This document shows, piece after piece, positions 32,446-39,581 of a DNA stretch of 49,101 nt. The stretch is from positions 1 to 49,101 of the forward strand of contig JAGVNG010000007.1 of NCBI GenBank assembly GCA_020053375.1, written 5' to 3'. The stretch is from Nanobdellota archaeon (lineage in GTDB: Archaea > Nanobdellota > Nanobdellia > Pacearchaeales > GW2011-AR1). The translations under genes and the position numbers were made by a program. The notes beneath the pieces were generated by a model, which was not told where the DNA came from, made no database searches, and saw only the letters and a list, made by a program, of their open reading frames with translations. Positions within the stretch are counted from its first letter, which is position 1, and every line of letters begins with the position of its first letter.

Positions 32446-33606
32446 TTAATATTTCAATATTTTCTTTGACTCATCCATCAGCCTATTTGTGAAACTTTCA
32501 GATGTTTCCCCTTCTTGCTTTTCAATATTTAGGATATGTATCAATTGTGGAATAAATGCGTTGAAATCAGAAGGATTTTCATTTGAGTAAACTTTTATTG
32601 CCTCTTCCTCTATATTATCAGGGTCCTTTACATCTGGCTGTATCTCAAGTTCCTTTGTCTTCAGGTCGTGTGTGTTTTTAAGCAGGAAATATGCTTTTTT
32701 TGTCTTGGTATATTCTTCTATCTGGGAGAATTTTATATCGGAGTTATCGCCCCTTTCCAATATCCCAGATATTCTTAAAAGGACTATCTTGTCTTCTATG
32801 TTAACTTTCTCTAATTCCGATATTATCTGGCTCGTTGCTGTGAGAGCATTTTTTGTTTTAATATTTAATGACACAACTTCTTTTAGTTTAAGCTCTATTT
32901 TTTCAGGATTTTTCGGATTGTCTGTGTCTGCAATATAAAATCTGCCATTTTCCATATCCTCAAGCTCTTGGAAATTATTTGGAAATGTCGGGCCTGCATA
33001 TATGAAGTTCTCGTACTGAAATTCAACGTGAAGGTGGCCGCAGGCATAATAGTCTGCCTTTGGAAGGTTATCGGTTTCAAGAGCATCTATAGGAAGGTTT
33101 CCTCTTGCCTTATCTATCGTTGTATGGAGCATGAAAATCTTGAACATTCCTGGCGCATCATTGAATTTTACCCTTCTCAATTCTGGTATTTCAAGTCCCG
33201 ACTTCTTCCCTGGGTAGCCATATATTGCAATTCTTTCGTGCAAAGTAGGATTTAATATGAAGTATCCGTCTCTTTCCTCAAAATCAGTCACATTCTTGCA
33301 GAAGCCTGCTTTTTCAAGGACATCCAGAAAAGTTTTTCCAGATACTGAGTAGTCATGGGAACCTGCAATTAGAAAACAGGGAATCTTTGAATCCTTAAGC
33401 TTCTTGAATTCGGCGAAGGTTTCTTTAAGTATGTCTATAGGGGGGTATGCAGAATCAAATAAATCTCCGGATATCAAAACAAAGTTTACTTTTCTTGATA
33501 TGCATGTGTCCAGTGCCTTCCTGAATGCCTGGAAATTCAATTCCTGCAGGGGCTGCTGCTTCCATCCTCCAAGATGCACGTCAGAAATGTGTGCGAATTT
33601 TGTCAT
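32446..33606 (-). CDS. mre11: Mre11 nuclease
   Basis: A 386-aa Mre11. The calcineurin-like metal-binding motifs are AHISDVHLGG (about 5-14), SGDLFDSAYPP (about 45), GSHDYS (about 83) and GHLHVEF (about 190), in the standard order. It is a 3'-5' exonuclease/endonuclease that forms a complex with Rad50, encoded directly downstream. The C-terminal part (from about 280) holds the Rad50-binding region. The promoter lies about 70 nt upstream with a possible 5' hairpin. Confidence 0.95.
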   Translation of the reverse strand: MTKFAHISDVHLGGWKQQPLQELNFQAFRKALDTCISRKVNFVLISGDLFDSAYPPIDILKETFAEFKKLKDSKIPCFLIAGSHDYSVSGKTFLDVLEKAGFCKNVTDFEERDGYFILNPTLHERIAIYGYPGKKSGLEIPELRRVKFNDAPGMFKIFMLHTTIDKARGNLPIDALETDNLPKADYYACGHLHVEFQYENFIYAGPTFPNNFQELEDMENGRFYIADTDNPKNPEKIELKLKEVVSLNIKTKNALTATSQIISELEKVNIEDKIVLLRISGILERGDNSDIKFSQIEEYTKTKKAYFLLKNTHDLKTKELEIQPDVKDPDNIEEEAIKVYSNENPSDFNAFIPQLIHILNIEKQEGETSESFTNRLMDESKKILKY

Positions 33607-33630
33607 TTTATATTTTTATTCTTGCAAATA

Positions 33631-33650
33631 CAAATTCCGAAAAGAATTTG
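33631..33650 (-). promoter_or_regulatory. Possible 5'-terminal hairpin in mre11 leader
   Basis: CAAATTC (33631-33637) pairs with GAATTTG (33644-33650), loop of six. TTAATAATAAAAG (33671-33683, minus strand) would put the start near 33650, so the hairpin could be at the very 5' end of a 44-nt leader. A second TATA-like GGTTAAATTC is closer and makes this uncertain. Confidence 0.3.
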
Positions 33651-33746
33651 CATAGTGCGAATTTAACCATCTTTTATTATTAAGGTTCCCTAAAAAGGCA
33701 ATATTATTTCTCTATATAAAATTGATTGTAATAGAGTATAGAAAGT

Positions 33747-34301
33747 TTAAGATAACTCAAGCACAATAAGCTTCTCAAAAAATAATTTCTCTACAGCAAG
33801 AATTTTCCTTTTATAACCATTAAAATCCAATCCCTTGGTCAATGAGCTAACCAGGAGGATTATCATTCCATCTTCTGTCAGATGTTTTTTTGCCTGCTTG
33901 AGAAACCTGTTTATTATCTCGCTGCCTTTTTTTCCGCCTGTTGTTGAAACCTTTGAAGATTTTGATTCCTTTCCCGAGTTATCTTCAGGGAGATAGGGAG
34001 GATTAAAGACGATAATATCATACTTGCCCTTGGGAATCTTTTCAAATAAATCTGAAAGAATGCATTTAAACCCGAGCTCGGAACATTTTTCAGCGGCATC
34101 CGGATTTATATCTGATGAAAGGATATAATTCTTTTTCACACCAGAGCTTAATGCTGCCTCAAGCTGAATTCCGCTTCCTGAACCTATCTCAAGAAATTTG
34201 AAATTTTTGTTTTTGGATATCATCCCCGGAATAATTTTTTTGAGAGTCTCCGCAAGCAAAAAAGAATCATCGGAAGGCTCGTAAATGGTTGAATTAAGCA
34301 T
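33747..34301 (-). CDS. HemK/PrmC-like class I methyltransferase
   Basis: A 184-aa SAM-dependent methyltransferase. Motif I is KFLEIGSGSGIQLEA (about 35-49) and motif IV is VFNPPYLPED (about 93-102). NPPY and the short length suggest the archaeal/eukaryotic Mtq2/HemK2 type that methylates the Gln of GGQ in release factor aRF1. The start is set at ATG 34301 (MLNSTIYEPSDDS), matching family N-termini. The track start at 34394 would translate through the DGR template repeat. A dedicated promoter close to 34301 is not visible, so it may be transcribed with the template RNA. Confidence 0.85.
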   Translation of the reverse strand: MLNSTIYEPSDDSFLLAETLKKIIPGMISKNKNFKFLEIGSGSGIQLEAALSSGVKKNYILSSDINPDAAEKCSELGFKCILSDLFEKIPKGKYDIIVFNPPYLPEDNSGKESKSSKVSTTGGKKGSEIINRFLKQAKKHLTEDGMIILLVSSLTKGLDFNGYKRKILAVEKLFFEKLIVLELS

Positions 34302-34310
34302 GGTTAATAT

Positions 34311-34323
34311 CTTAGCAGCTAAG
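34311..34323 (-). repeat. Inverted repeat next to template repeat 3' end
   Basis: CTTAGC-A-GCTAAG, a perfect 6-bp inverted repeat 2 bp beyond the 3' (low-coordinate) end of the template repeat and 10 bp before the methyltransferase ATG. The CTTAGCT/AGCTAAG arms of the hairpin at 34633-34661 are related in sequence. Confidence 0.4.
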
Positions 34324-34325
34324 GC

Positions 34326-34419
34326 CATTCCAAAAACATAGCCATTGTTGTCGTTCCAATTGTTGCCATTGACACTCAATTGGCTGCTGTCCAAGCTCCT
34401 GTTGGAATTCAGACCCGCG
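34326..34419 (-). other. DGR template repeat (TR)
   Basis: A 94-bp sequence, minus strand, matching the variable repeat at 34737-34830 with a constant offset of 411 bp. All 16 differences are at template adenines (11 A to G and 5 A to T in the VR). Over the 90-bp core, 14 of 26 adenines and 0 of 64 other bases differ. Translated in frame it reads NSNRSLDSS...VNGNNWNDNNGYVFG, dense in AAC/AAT codons, the hallmark of DGR templates because AAY mutates to many residues but not to stop. It lies in the 5' region of the methyltransferase gene rather than beside a reverse transcriptase. Confidence 0.93.
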
Positions 34420-34718
34420 CCGAACTATGTAGCCAATTAATCTCATGAAAGTTTAAAGCCTTCATGTCAGGAATCTTGCCTGCACAGAGCAAATATGAAA
34501 TTTGCTACACTTTTCCCCTAAAAGGGGTAAAAAGCAAAAGTTAATTTGCACACCGGAGCTTCTCGTAAGTCGCCCCTGAATTTTATAGCTTAAAATAAAC
34601 CTTAATAATGCCTTAATTAACTGGCGTGTGGCCTTAGCTCATAGGCACTTGCCTAGCTAAGACAAAATTAATAAAAATCTTAATATTAATAAATATATCC
34701 TTTAGAAAATTTGCGTCC
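34420..34718 (-). ncRNA. Structured spacer, probable leader of DGR template RNA
   Basis: This 299-bp gene-free stretch is packed with inverted repeats: CATGAA/TTCATG (34444-34466); AGCAAAT/ATTTGCT (34488-34506); a long hairpin TTTGCT...CCCCT-AAA-AGGGG...AGCAAA (34501-34538); and CTTAGCT...AGGC/GCCT...AGCTAAG (34633-34661). Complementary AGCAAA and TTTGC elements occur four times (34488, 34500, 34533, 34544), allowing alternative pairings. On the minus strand TTATTAATATTAAG (about 34681-34694) could start an RNA near 34662, exactly at the last hairpin, reading into the template repeat. A second box (CTATAAAATTC, about 34578-34588) is possible. Confidence 0.55.
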
Positions 34719-34727
34719 CTATGGGAC
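34715..34727 (-). promoter_or_regulatory. Hairpin at the end of the variable repeat
   Basis: GTCCC-ATA-GGGAC (minus strand), a 5-bp GC-rich stem with a 3-nt loop that contains the TAG stop codon, begins 10 bp after the variable repeat. DGR target genes characteristically carry a hairpin/cruciform just after the variable repeat that assists retrohoming; this one is at the right place though its stem is short. Confidence 0.6.
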
Positions 34728-35465
34728 TTGCTTCAACACCCCAAAAACATAGCCACCGTAGTCGTACCAACTGAAGCCATCGACACCCAACTGGCCGCTG
34801 CCCAAGCTCCTGCTGGAATACAGACCCGCGACTCTCAAAACAGGTTCTTGAACTTTATCAAAATTAAAAACATTAACTCCTCTCTTGTAATGCTTGGCAG
34901 AGGATATTCCACTTAAATTTTTAGCTGTCTTTTCTTTTGTGTGTTCTAAAAGTCTTGCCAAACCGCTTTCTGCAAAATCACTGAAATCCTGAACACCTTG
35001 CTTAAATGTTTCATAGGAGGCAAATCCAAAATCATTTTCCCCAAGGTAAATACCATTCACTTTTTCAGATTTATTTAAAAGAGCTTTAAGAGTTTTCTCA
35101 TCAATTATTGGATTTCCATTATTTTTTATAATCGGATTTGCAAAAACTCCCTCTGATGTTCTTACTATATAACCAAGCTGAAGCCATTTTGGATCAAAAA
35201 TCATTGGTTTAGCCAAATTTACAAAATCATAAGCAGCTGCTGAAATTGATTCAGAGGTAGTTGGCTCCCTAAATAAAATTCTCTCTCCTGTTTGTGGATG
35301 AGAATATAATTTCTGCATTTCTGCAATATTGCTTTTGAAATAATCGGACCCAAAAGCAGGATAACTGACTGTTAAATTTCTATTTTTATGCGGAACTATA
35401 AGCAATCCTTTTGCTGGAAATTTTGGCTGTTTTGCAGAGATTATTCCGTACTGCGCTTTTTTCAT
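34719..35465 (-). CDS. DGR target protein with variable C-terminus
   Basis: A 248-aa protein whose last 33 residues are the variable repeat. The C-terminal end (VAGLYSSRSLGSGQLGVDGF, then SWYDYGGYVFG) has the look of C-type-lectin-fold DGR targets, with diversified positions displayed between fixed GxxxxRS and GYVFG residues. Diversified sites now hold Y, S, G, G, G, D, F, S, Y, Y and G where the template has N, N, D, S, S, N, N, N, N, N and N. The N-terminal 200 residues are alpha/beta and unrecognised. No signal peptide or membrane helix is visible. TTTATAAA 27 nt upstream gives a leaderless start. The likely role is binding a variable ligand. Confidence 0.85.
   Translation of the reverse strand: MKKAQYGIISAKQPKFPAKGLLIVPHKNRNLTVSYPAFGSDYFKSNIAEMQKLYSHPQTGERILFREPTTSESISAAAYDFVNLAKPMIFDPKWLQLGYIVRTSEGVFANPIIKNNGNPIIDEKTLKALLNKSEKVNGIYLGENDFGFASYETFKQGVQDFSDFAESGLARLLEHTKEKTAKNLSGISSAKHYKRGVNVFNFDKVQEPVLRVAGLYSSRSLGSGQLGVDGFSWYDYGGYVFGVLKQVP
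34737..34830 (-). other. DGR variable repeat (VR)
   Basis: The 94-bp 3' segment of the target gene, copied from the template repeat with adenine-specific substitutions. Mutated codons cluster in the WYDYGG region; the flank CGCGGGTCTG on the 5' side and GGCTATGTTTTTGG near the 3' side match the template exactly, the latter being a candidate for the initiation-of-mutagenic-homing region. Absence of any non-adenine change implies recent retrohoming. Confidence 0.93.
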
Positions 35466-35552
35466 ATTTTTTCAAGAAGCGGGGAGTTTATAAATATTTC
35501 TATTATGTTATTACTTAATAGTTATATAAGAAAAATATAATTATTATCTATT

Positions 35553-36038
35553 TTACAGATTATTGATGAAGTTGGTTATCTCTGGCTTGAACATAAACAC
35601 CACTACAAGAATTCCAATCAGAATCATAAGCATTGCCACCATTATTATTGTTATAAGCATGCCTGTTTTCGACCGAGGGTTCTGTTCATAATTAGATACC
35701 ACTTGTGGATATTGGGCAAATTGAGGCTGAGAAAATTGTGGCTGCGGTGGAACAAATCTCGGCAGTTGTTGTGGTTGCACAGTAGGATAATAAGAAGCTA
35801 TTTGTGGAGATTGTCCTTGCACTGCGGGTTGTTGTGACTGCTGAACAGGTTTTTGAACAGGCTTAATTGACTGCTGCACTGGCTGCTGCGGCAGTTCATA
35901 CATGTTAATTTCCTGAACAGCCTCATCAACTTCATTTTTGGCGTAGCCTGAATTATAAAGGCTCTGAACCGTCTGCTGGAGATTCTGTCCCTTCAGCAAT
36001 GCGGTTCTCAGCATTCCCATAATATCTTCCCGTACCAT
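35553..36038 (-). CDS. Pro/Gln-rich tail-anchored membrane protein
   Basis: A 161-aa protein. The N-terminal 45 residues form a small helical domain (IMGMLRTALLKGQNLQQTVQ, SLYNSGYAKNEVDEAVQ) of a type repeated in archaeal membrane proteins, similar to the tail of the 876-aa surface protein. A long Pro/Gln-rich low-complexity linker (about 50-120) and one C-terminal membrane helix (MLITIIMVAMLMILIGILVV, about 127-146) follow. Probably a tail-anchored protein with a cytoplasmic disordered arm. Function unknown. Confidence 0.65.
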   Translation of the reverse strand: MVREDIMGMLRTALLKGQNLQQTVQSLYNSGYAKNEVDEAVQEINMYELPQQPVQQSIKPVQKPVQQSQQPAVQGQSPQIASYYPTVQPQQLPRFVPPQPQFSQPQFAQYPQVVSNYEQNPRSKTGMLITIIMVAMLMILIGILVVVFMFKPEITNFINNL

Positions 36039-36132
36039 AATATATCAAGGAATAACTGATTTAAAAAGTATTTGTGATAATGACTATAAATTACATAAAA
36101 ACTTATAAATTCTGCTTTTAATAAAAAATGTT

Positions 36133-36495
36133 ATGTTGGATTTAACTAGAACAACAAATTGCATAAAGGTTATGAAGAAATATGGAACATATGATAAACA
36201 TAAAATAGGAGTAATGAAAAGGGATGTTTCTACTATAACTGCTGCTGTTTCTGGATTTCCTGAGAGGCTTAATGGCGAATTGGTTTTATACCGAGAGGAA
36301 AAATGGCCCAATGATTCTATGATGCAAATGGGAGAATACAGAGAAATAAAACAAAAAAATTTGGGAACTGTGACTGTGGAAATTCCCCTCTCTAGAGAGG
36401 AGATAAAAAAGCAAAAAGAAAAAGGCTCATTATTAACAACAGTTGGAACAATAGTTGGAGTTCCAAGAACATATGTAACAGAAATAAGGATTTGA
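36133..36495 (+). CDS. Unknown small protein
   Basis: A 120-aa soluble protein, mixed alpha/beta, with no family recognised (motifs seen: AVSGFPERLNGELVLYREEK, EIPLSREEIKKQ). An AT-rich region with CTTATAAATTC about 30 nt upstream supports expression. An in-frame alternative start is absent; ATG 36128 is out of frame. It is convergent with the RNase J gene. Confidence 0.5.
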   Translation: MLDLTRTTNCIKVMKKYGTYDKHKIGVMKRDVSTITAAVSGFPERLNGELVLYREEKWPNDSMMQMGEYREIKQKNLGTVTVEIPLSREEIKKQKEKGSLLTTVGTIVGVPRTYVTEIRI

Positions 36496-36517
36496 TATTT
36501 CTCAAAAATTTTTATTA

Positions 36518-37870
36518 TCAAAACTTCATGAATTTACCGTCAGAAGAAAGATGAGCTGTTTCCCCGAACTTGTATCCCATTTCCTTTGCAAGCTCTATCA
36601 AAGGAGTTTCCTGCTGAAGAGTTCCATGAGCTGGGATAACATGCTTTGGCACAAGCATTTCAATCAAGTCACGCAAATCCTCTCTTCCAGCGTGACCTGA
36701 CACATGAACATCAGTCTGTATTCTTACGCTTTTTCTCATTAGTTTCTTGTCCATTTTGTCCCTTGCATGAATATTTACTGATACCGGAATAACACTTGAA
36801 GAAAATATAACATTATCATCTGCCATAAATTTAAACGGAGTCTCATCATTTACAATCCTGTCAAGTATGGAGCCTGGCTCTGCCTGATGACCAGTGCATA
36901 CTATAAGATACTTTCCTCTCTCGCTATTCAATTTTTTCAGGAAGCTGTCCACCTGATTCCGGTATTTAATCATCATTATATCTTTCTTGAATGAGCATTC
37001 ACCAACATTTATTGCGCAATTTACATATTTGTTAAGACTTCTTCCAAGAAATACTATTTTTCTGTTTGTCCTTTTGCCGAAATCAACTATGCTCTTCAGC
37101 CTTGCAATATGCGACGAAAAAGTTGTTATAAAAATGGCGGAATTGGTTTTTCTTACTCTTGAAAATGCATCCTCAACCATATTTCTTGCTATTCTCTCGC
37201 TGGGAGTTCTTCTTTCCATTCCGGAATACAAAGCCTCTATCACAAGAAGCTTTACCCCCTGTTTTCCAATTTCTCTCAGCCTCTTGTAATTGGTAACTTC
37301 TCCTATTACAGGATAATTATCAAATTTATAATCCAATGCATAGAAAAATACTCCCTCGTTTGTATGAAGAGCGCAAAGCACACACTGAAGAGTTGAGTGG
37401 GTCACATGTATAAATTCCAAAGTATATTCATGACTCTGTCCCTTAATTTTCATTGACGAATTCCCTCTCAATATAGTCTGTTTGTTTTTTGAAACCATTC
37501 TGTTGTCTTCAAGAAGAGCATTGAAAAAGGCCATTGTGAAAGGTGTTGCAATAATCTGCGCCTGGGGATACCGATGGGTTATGTAGGGGAGTCCTCCTAT
37601 ATGGTCAAGGTGCGCGTGCCCGATTATGATTGCCCTAACCTTATCTTTCCATCCTGCCTTTTCAAGAATGGTATCATCAGCAATTGCCCCTATCTTCCTT
37701 AATTTCTGCTCGGTATAAGATTGCCCTGGTTTCTGGGGTTCTGTTTCCTGAATTTCTATTACAGGCGGAAGAAACAATCCAGCATCAAATATAAACACGT
37801 CGTCATTTATCTTTAAAGCAGTCATATTCTTGCCTACTTCCTCAAATCCCCCAACAGTGCATACTTCCAT
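36518..37870 (-). CDS. rnj: Archaeal RNase J
   Basis: A 450-aa beta-CASP ribonuclease of the RNase J group. The metal-binding HxHxDH is GHAHLDHIGGLPYI (about 84-97), and further beta-lactamase/beta-CASP motifs include ALDYKFD, VSGHAGREDL and IPAHGT near the end. Archaeal RNase J is a 5'-3' exoribonuclease that degrades RNAs with 5' monophosphates. The track's start (37885) is GTG; ATG 37870 (MEVCTVGGFEEVGKNM) matches family N-termini. The leader carries an 8-bp hairpin at its predicted 5' end. Confidence 0.92.
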   Translation of the reverse strand: MEVCTVGGFEEVGKNMTALKINDDVFIFDAGLFLPPVIEIQETEPQKPGQSYTEQKLRKIGAIADDTILEKAGWKDKVRAIIIGHAHLDHIGGLPYITHRYPQAQIIATPFTMAFFNALLEDNRMVSKNKQTILRGNSSMKIKGQSHEYTLEFIHVTHSTLQCVLCALHTNEGVFFYALDYKFDNYPVIGEVTNYKRLREIGKQGVKLLVIEALYSGMERRTPSERIARNMVEDAFSRVRKTNSAIFITTFSSHIARLKSIVDFGKRTNRKIVFLGRSLNKYVNCAINVGECSFKKDIMMIKYRNQVDSFLKKLNSERGKYLIVCTGHQAEPGSILDRIVNDETPFKFMADDNVIFSSSVIPVSVNIHARDKMDKKLMRKSVRIQTDVHVSGHAGREDLRDLIEMLVPKHVIPAHGTLQQETPLIELAKEMGYKFGETAHLSSDGKFMKF

Positions 37871-37917
37871 TTTATTGTAAGACACCTACAGTTTCTTCAG
37901 AAGATGTAAGGCTTCGC

Positions 37918-37937
37918 GATGCAAATTTCTTTGCATC
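37918..37937 (-). promoter_or_regulatory. GNRA-capped hairpin at 5' end of RNase J mRNA
   Basis: On the minus strand GATGCAAA-GAAA-TTTGCATC forms a perfect 8-bp stem with a GAAA tetraloop. The TATA-like TTAAATAA (centre about 37960) predicts a start near 37935, putting the stem at the extreme 5' end of a roughly 65-nt leader of the RNase J mRNA. A terminal hairpin would hinder the 5'-3' exonuclease the mRNA encodes. Confidence 0.55.
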
Positions 37938-38040
37938 TGGACAATCAACTTCCCTTTTATTTAATTTCATTATTATTTTCCTCTTTTTATTCTAATATTT
38001 AGAAAGATAGTTTTAATAATGTTGCTGTTTTATTTTTATT

Positions 38041-38316
38041 ATGAAATCTCTAAAGCCATCAATGAGGGAAAAGAAGAGATATCTTCTTGTTAAAGGCAGT
38101 AATCTAAGGGAAAATATCGAGAAATCCATCTTTGATTTTATTGGGGTGTTGGGTATGTCGAAGGCAGGTTTGGAATGGATAAAATCAAGCTCGGATTCTG
38201 CAGTAATTGCCGTAAATCGAGGAAGTGTTAACCATGTAAGGGCATCTTTTGCCGTCTGGCCCGAGAAAATAGAAGTAAAAAGAGTCAGTGGAACATTGAA
38301 GGGATTGAGGGGCTAA
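38041..38316 (+). CDS. rnp2: RNase P protein component 2 (Pop5)
   Basis: A 91-aa archaeal Pop5 protein, a subunit of RNase P needed for maturing tRNA 5' ends. Features are the N-terminal MREKKRYLLV, a central alpha/beta RRM-like core, and the highly characteristic C-terminal VKRVSGTLKGLR. It is shorter than the 110-130 aa of many archaea, lacking the C-terminal helix. TTTTAATAATG about 30 nt upstream is a likely TATA region. It is divergent from RNase J. Confidence 0.85.
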   Translation: MKSLKPSMREKKRYLLVKGSNLRENIEKSIFDFIGVLGMSKAGLEWIKSSSDSAVIAVNRGSVNHVRASFAVWPEKIEVKRVSGTLKGLRG

Positions 38317-38432
38317 GCATAATACCGATACTTTGGCGGCACCTGATTTAAAGTTATGTTGGGGGATTTTTGATAACTAAAAAATCAATAAATCACAAAC
38401 TTTAAAAAGAGAAAAGAGTGGGAAGAATTATT

Positions 38433-38666
38433 ATGACAATTGATAAAAAATTAATAGAACTCAAAAAGTTCTTAGATGAAAAAATAAAAGAAATAGAGAT
38501 AGAAGAAGTAAGAATAAAAAAAGATAAAAAAGGTCTTAATCCAGAAAGACAACAATATCTGCAAATTAGGTTATCGATTGAAAAAATTTCAACGTCTGGA
38601 CAAAGACTAGCATATCAAAATGTTAGAGACCAATTATACAGTTTATTTCCAAAATTAAAATATTAA
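38433..38666 (+). CDS. Small helical protein, unknown
   Basis: A 77-aa highly charged helical protein (MTIDKKLIELKKFLDEKIKE) with no recognised family. The track begins at GTG 38418; ATG 38433 is preferred since TTTAAAAA (about 38401) lies 28-30 nt before it. Codon use is AT-rich like neighbours. Confidence 0.5.
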   Translation: MTIDKKLIELKKFLDEKIKEIEIEEVRIKKDKKGLNPERQQYLQIRLSIEKISTSGQRLAYQNVRDQLYSLFPKLKY

Positions 38667-38750
38667 TCACACATCATATTCAATAATTCTTCCAACATAA
38701 CACAGGGTGTTCTGGTAAGCAGGCATGTTTTCTGCGCAGAAGTTTTTCAT
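38667..38750 (-). CDS. Possible 27-aa peptide
   Basis: Between the previous gene and the proteasome operon the minus strand holds a 27-codon ORF (MKNFCAENMPAYQNTLCYVG...) with two cysteines. A TTTAGAAAA box lies about 32 nt upstream. It abuts the stop of the preceding gene on the opposite strand. Evidence is weak; it could be chance. Confidence 0.2.
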   Translation of the reverse strand: MKNFCAENMPAYQNTLCYVGRIIEYDV

Positions 38751-38845
38751 ACCGAAAAACTTAAAAATAGCCAAGTTTTCTAAATTTCGAATAGGTAAGA
38801 GAAAATAATTAAATTATTATTGAAATCTCTCAAATTACATAGAAA

Positions 38846-39565
38846 ATGGATATATCAACAGATATGCAGCATCAGGCTATGGGATATGACAGAACTGCAA
38901 CCATGTTCTCTCCCGAAGGAACAATTCTTCAGGTGGAATACGCGCAGAAGACTGTTAGATTGGGAAGCTCAAGCATAGGAATGGTATGCACGGACGGGCT
39001 TTTCATACTTGCTGACAAGAGGTCAGAAGACAAGCTCATGGTTTCTAAGTCTGCAAATAAAGTATATGAAATAGACAGCCACATAATAGCAAGCGCTGCA
39101 GGAATAGTCTCTGATGCAAGAGTTTTGATAGAAAAAGCACAGGTTCTTGCGCAGCAGCATAGAGTAACATATGATTCTCCAATAGAGCCTGAACTAATTG
39201 TAAAGGAAATTTCAAACATGAAACAGCAATTCACTCAGTACGGAGGGGCAAGGCCTTTCGGAGTATCAATGATGACGGCCGGATTAAACCAGGACAAGTC
39301 AGAATTATATGTGAGCGATGTGACAGGAAACTACTTCTCATATTATGCAAACGCAATAGGTGAAAACGACGAGAAAATAAGGGAAAAGTTAAGAGAAAAG
39401 TACAAGAAAGACTTGAACATGAAAAAGGCAGCCAAAATAGGTTTGGAAATATTCAAGGAAGTTCAAGGAAGTAAATTTGACATTGCAAGATTTGAGCTTG
39501 TTTATATTGATAGTAAAGATAAAAAAATAAAAAAGTTAGATGGAAAAGAAATCGAAAATTTCTAA
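38846..39565 (+). CDS. psmA: 20S proteasome alpha subunit
   Basis: A 239-aa proteasome alpha subunit with the alpha signature YDRTATMFSPEGTILQVEYA at the N-terminus (about 14-33) and the AVRLGSSSIGM-type core. The N-terminal helix gates the channel and the C-terminal region packs the ring. It heads the archaeal superoperon with SBDS and the exosome. A non-coding stretch of about 95 bp precedes it with AATTAAATTATTA as possible TATA. The beta subunit is at 29574-30248. Confidence 0.95.
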   Translation: MDISTDMQHQAMGYDRTATMFSPEGTILQVEYAQKTVRLGSSSIGMVCTDGLFILADKRSEDKLMVSKSANKVYEIDSHIIASAAGIVSDARVLIEKAQVLAQQHRVTYDSPIEPELIVKEISNMKQQFTQYGGARPFGVSMMTAGLNQDKSELYVSDVTGNYFSYYANAIGENDEKIREKLREKYKKDLNMKKAAKIGLEIFKEVQGSKFDIARFELVYIDSKDKKIKKLDGKEIENF

Positions 39566-39581
39566 TAAACAAAATTAAAAA

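Noticed and set aside
33747-34394. Longer methyltransferase start at 34394
   Set aside because: Translates through the DGR template repeat; family N-terminus and ATG 34301 fit better. The template being in frame with it is noted but may be chance.
30393-38666. A DGR reverse transcriptase or Avd gene near the template
   Set aside because: No ORF around the locus carries RT motifs such as a YxDD-type segment; all ORFs of meaningful size are assigned to other families or are shadows.
38690-38760. C/D or H/ACA box RNA before psmA
   Set aside because: No convincing RUGAUGA/CUGA pair or ACA-hairpin was found; only a weak short ORF remains there.
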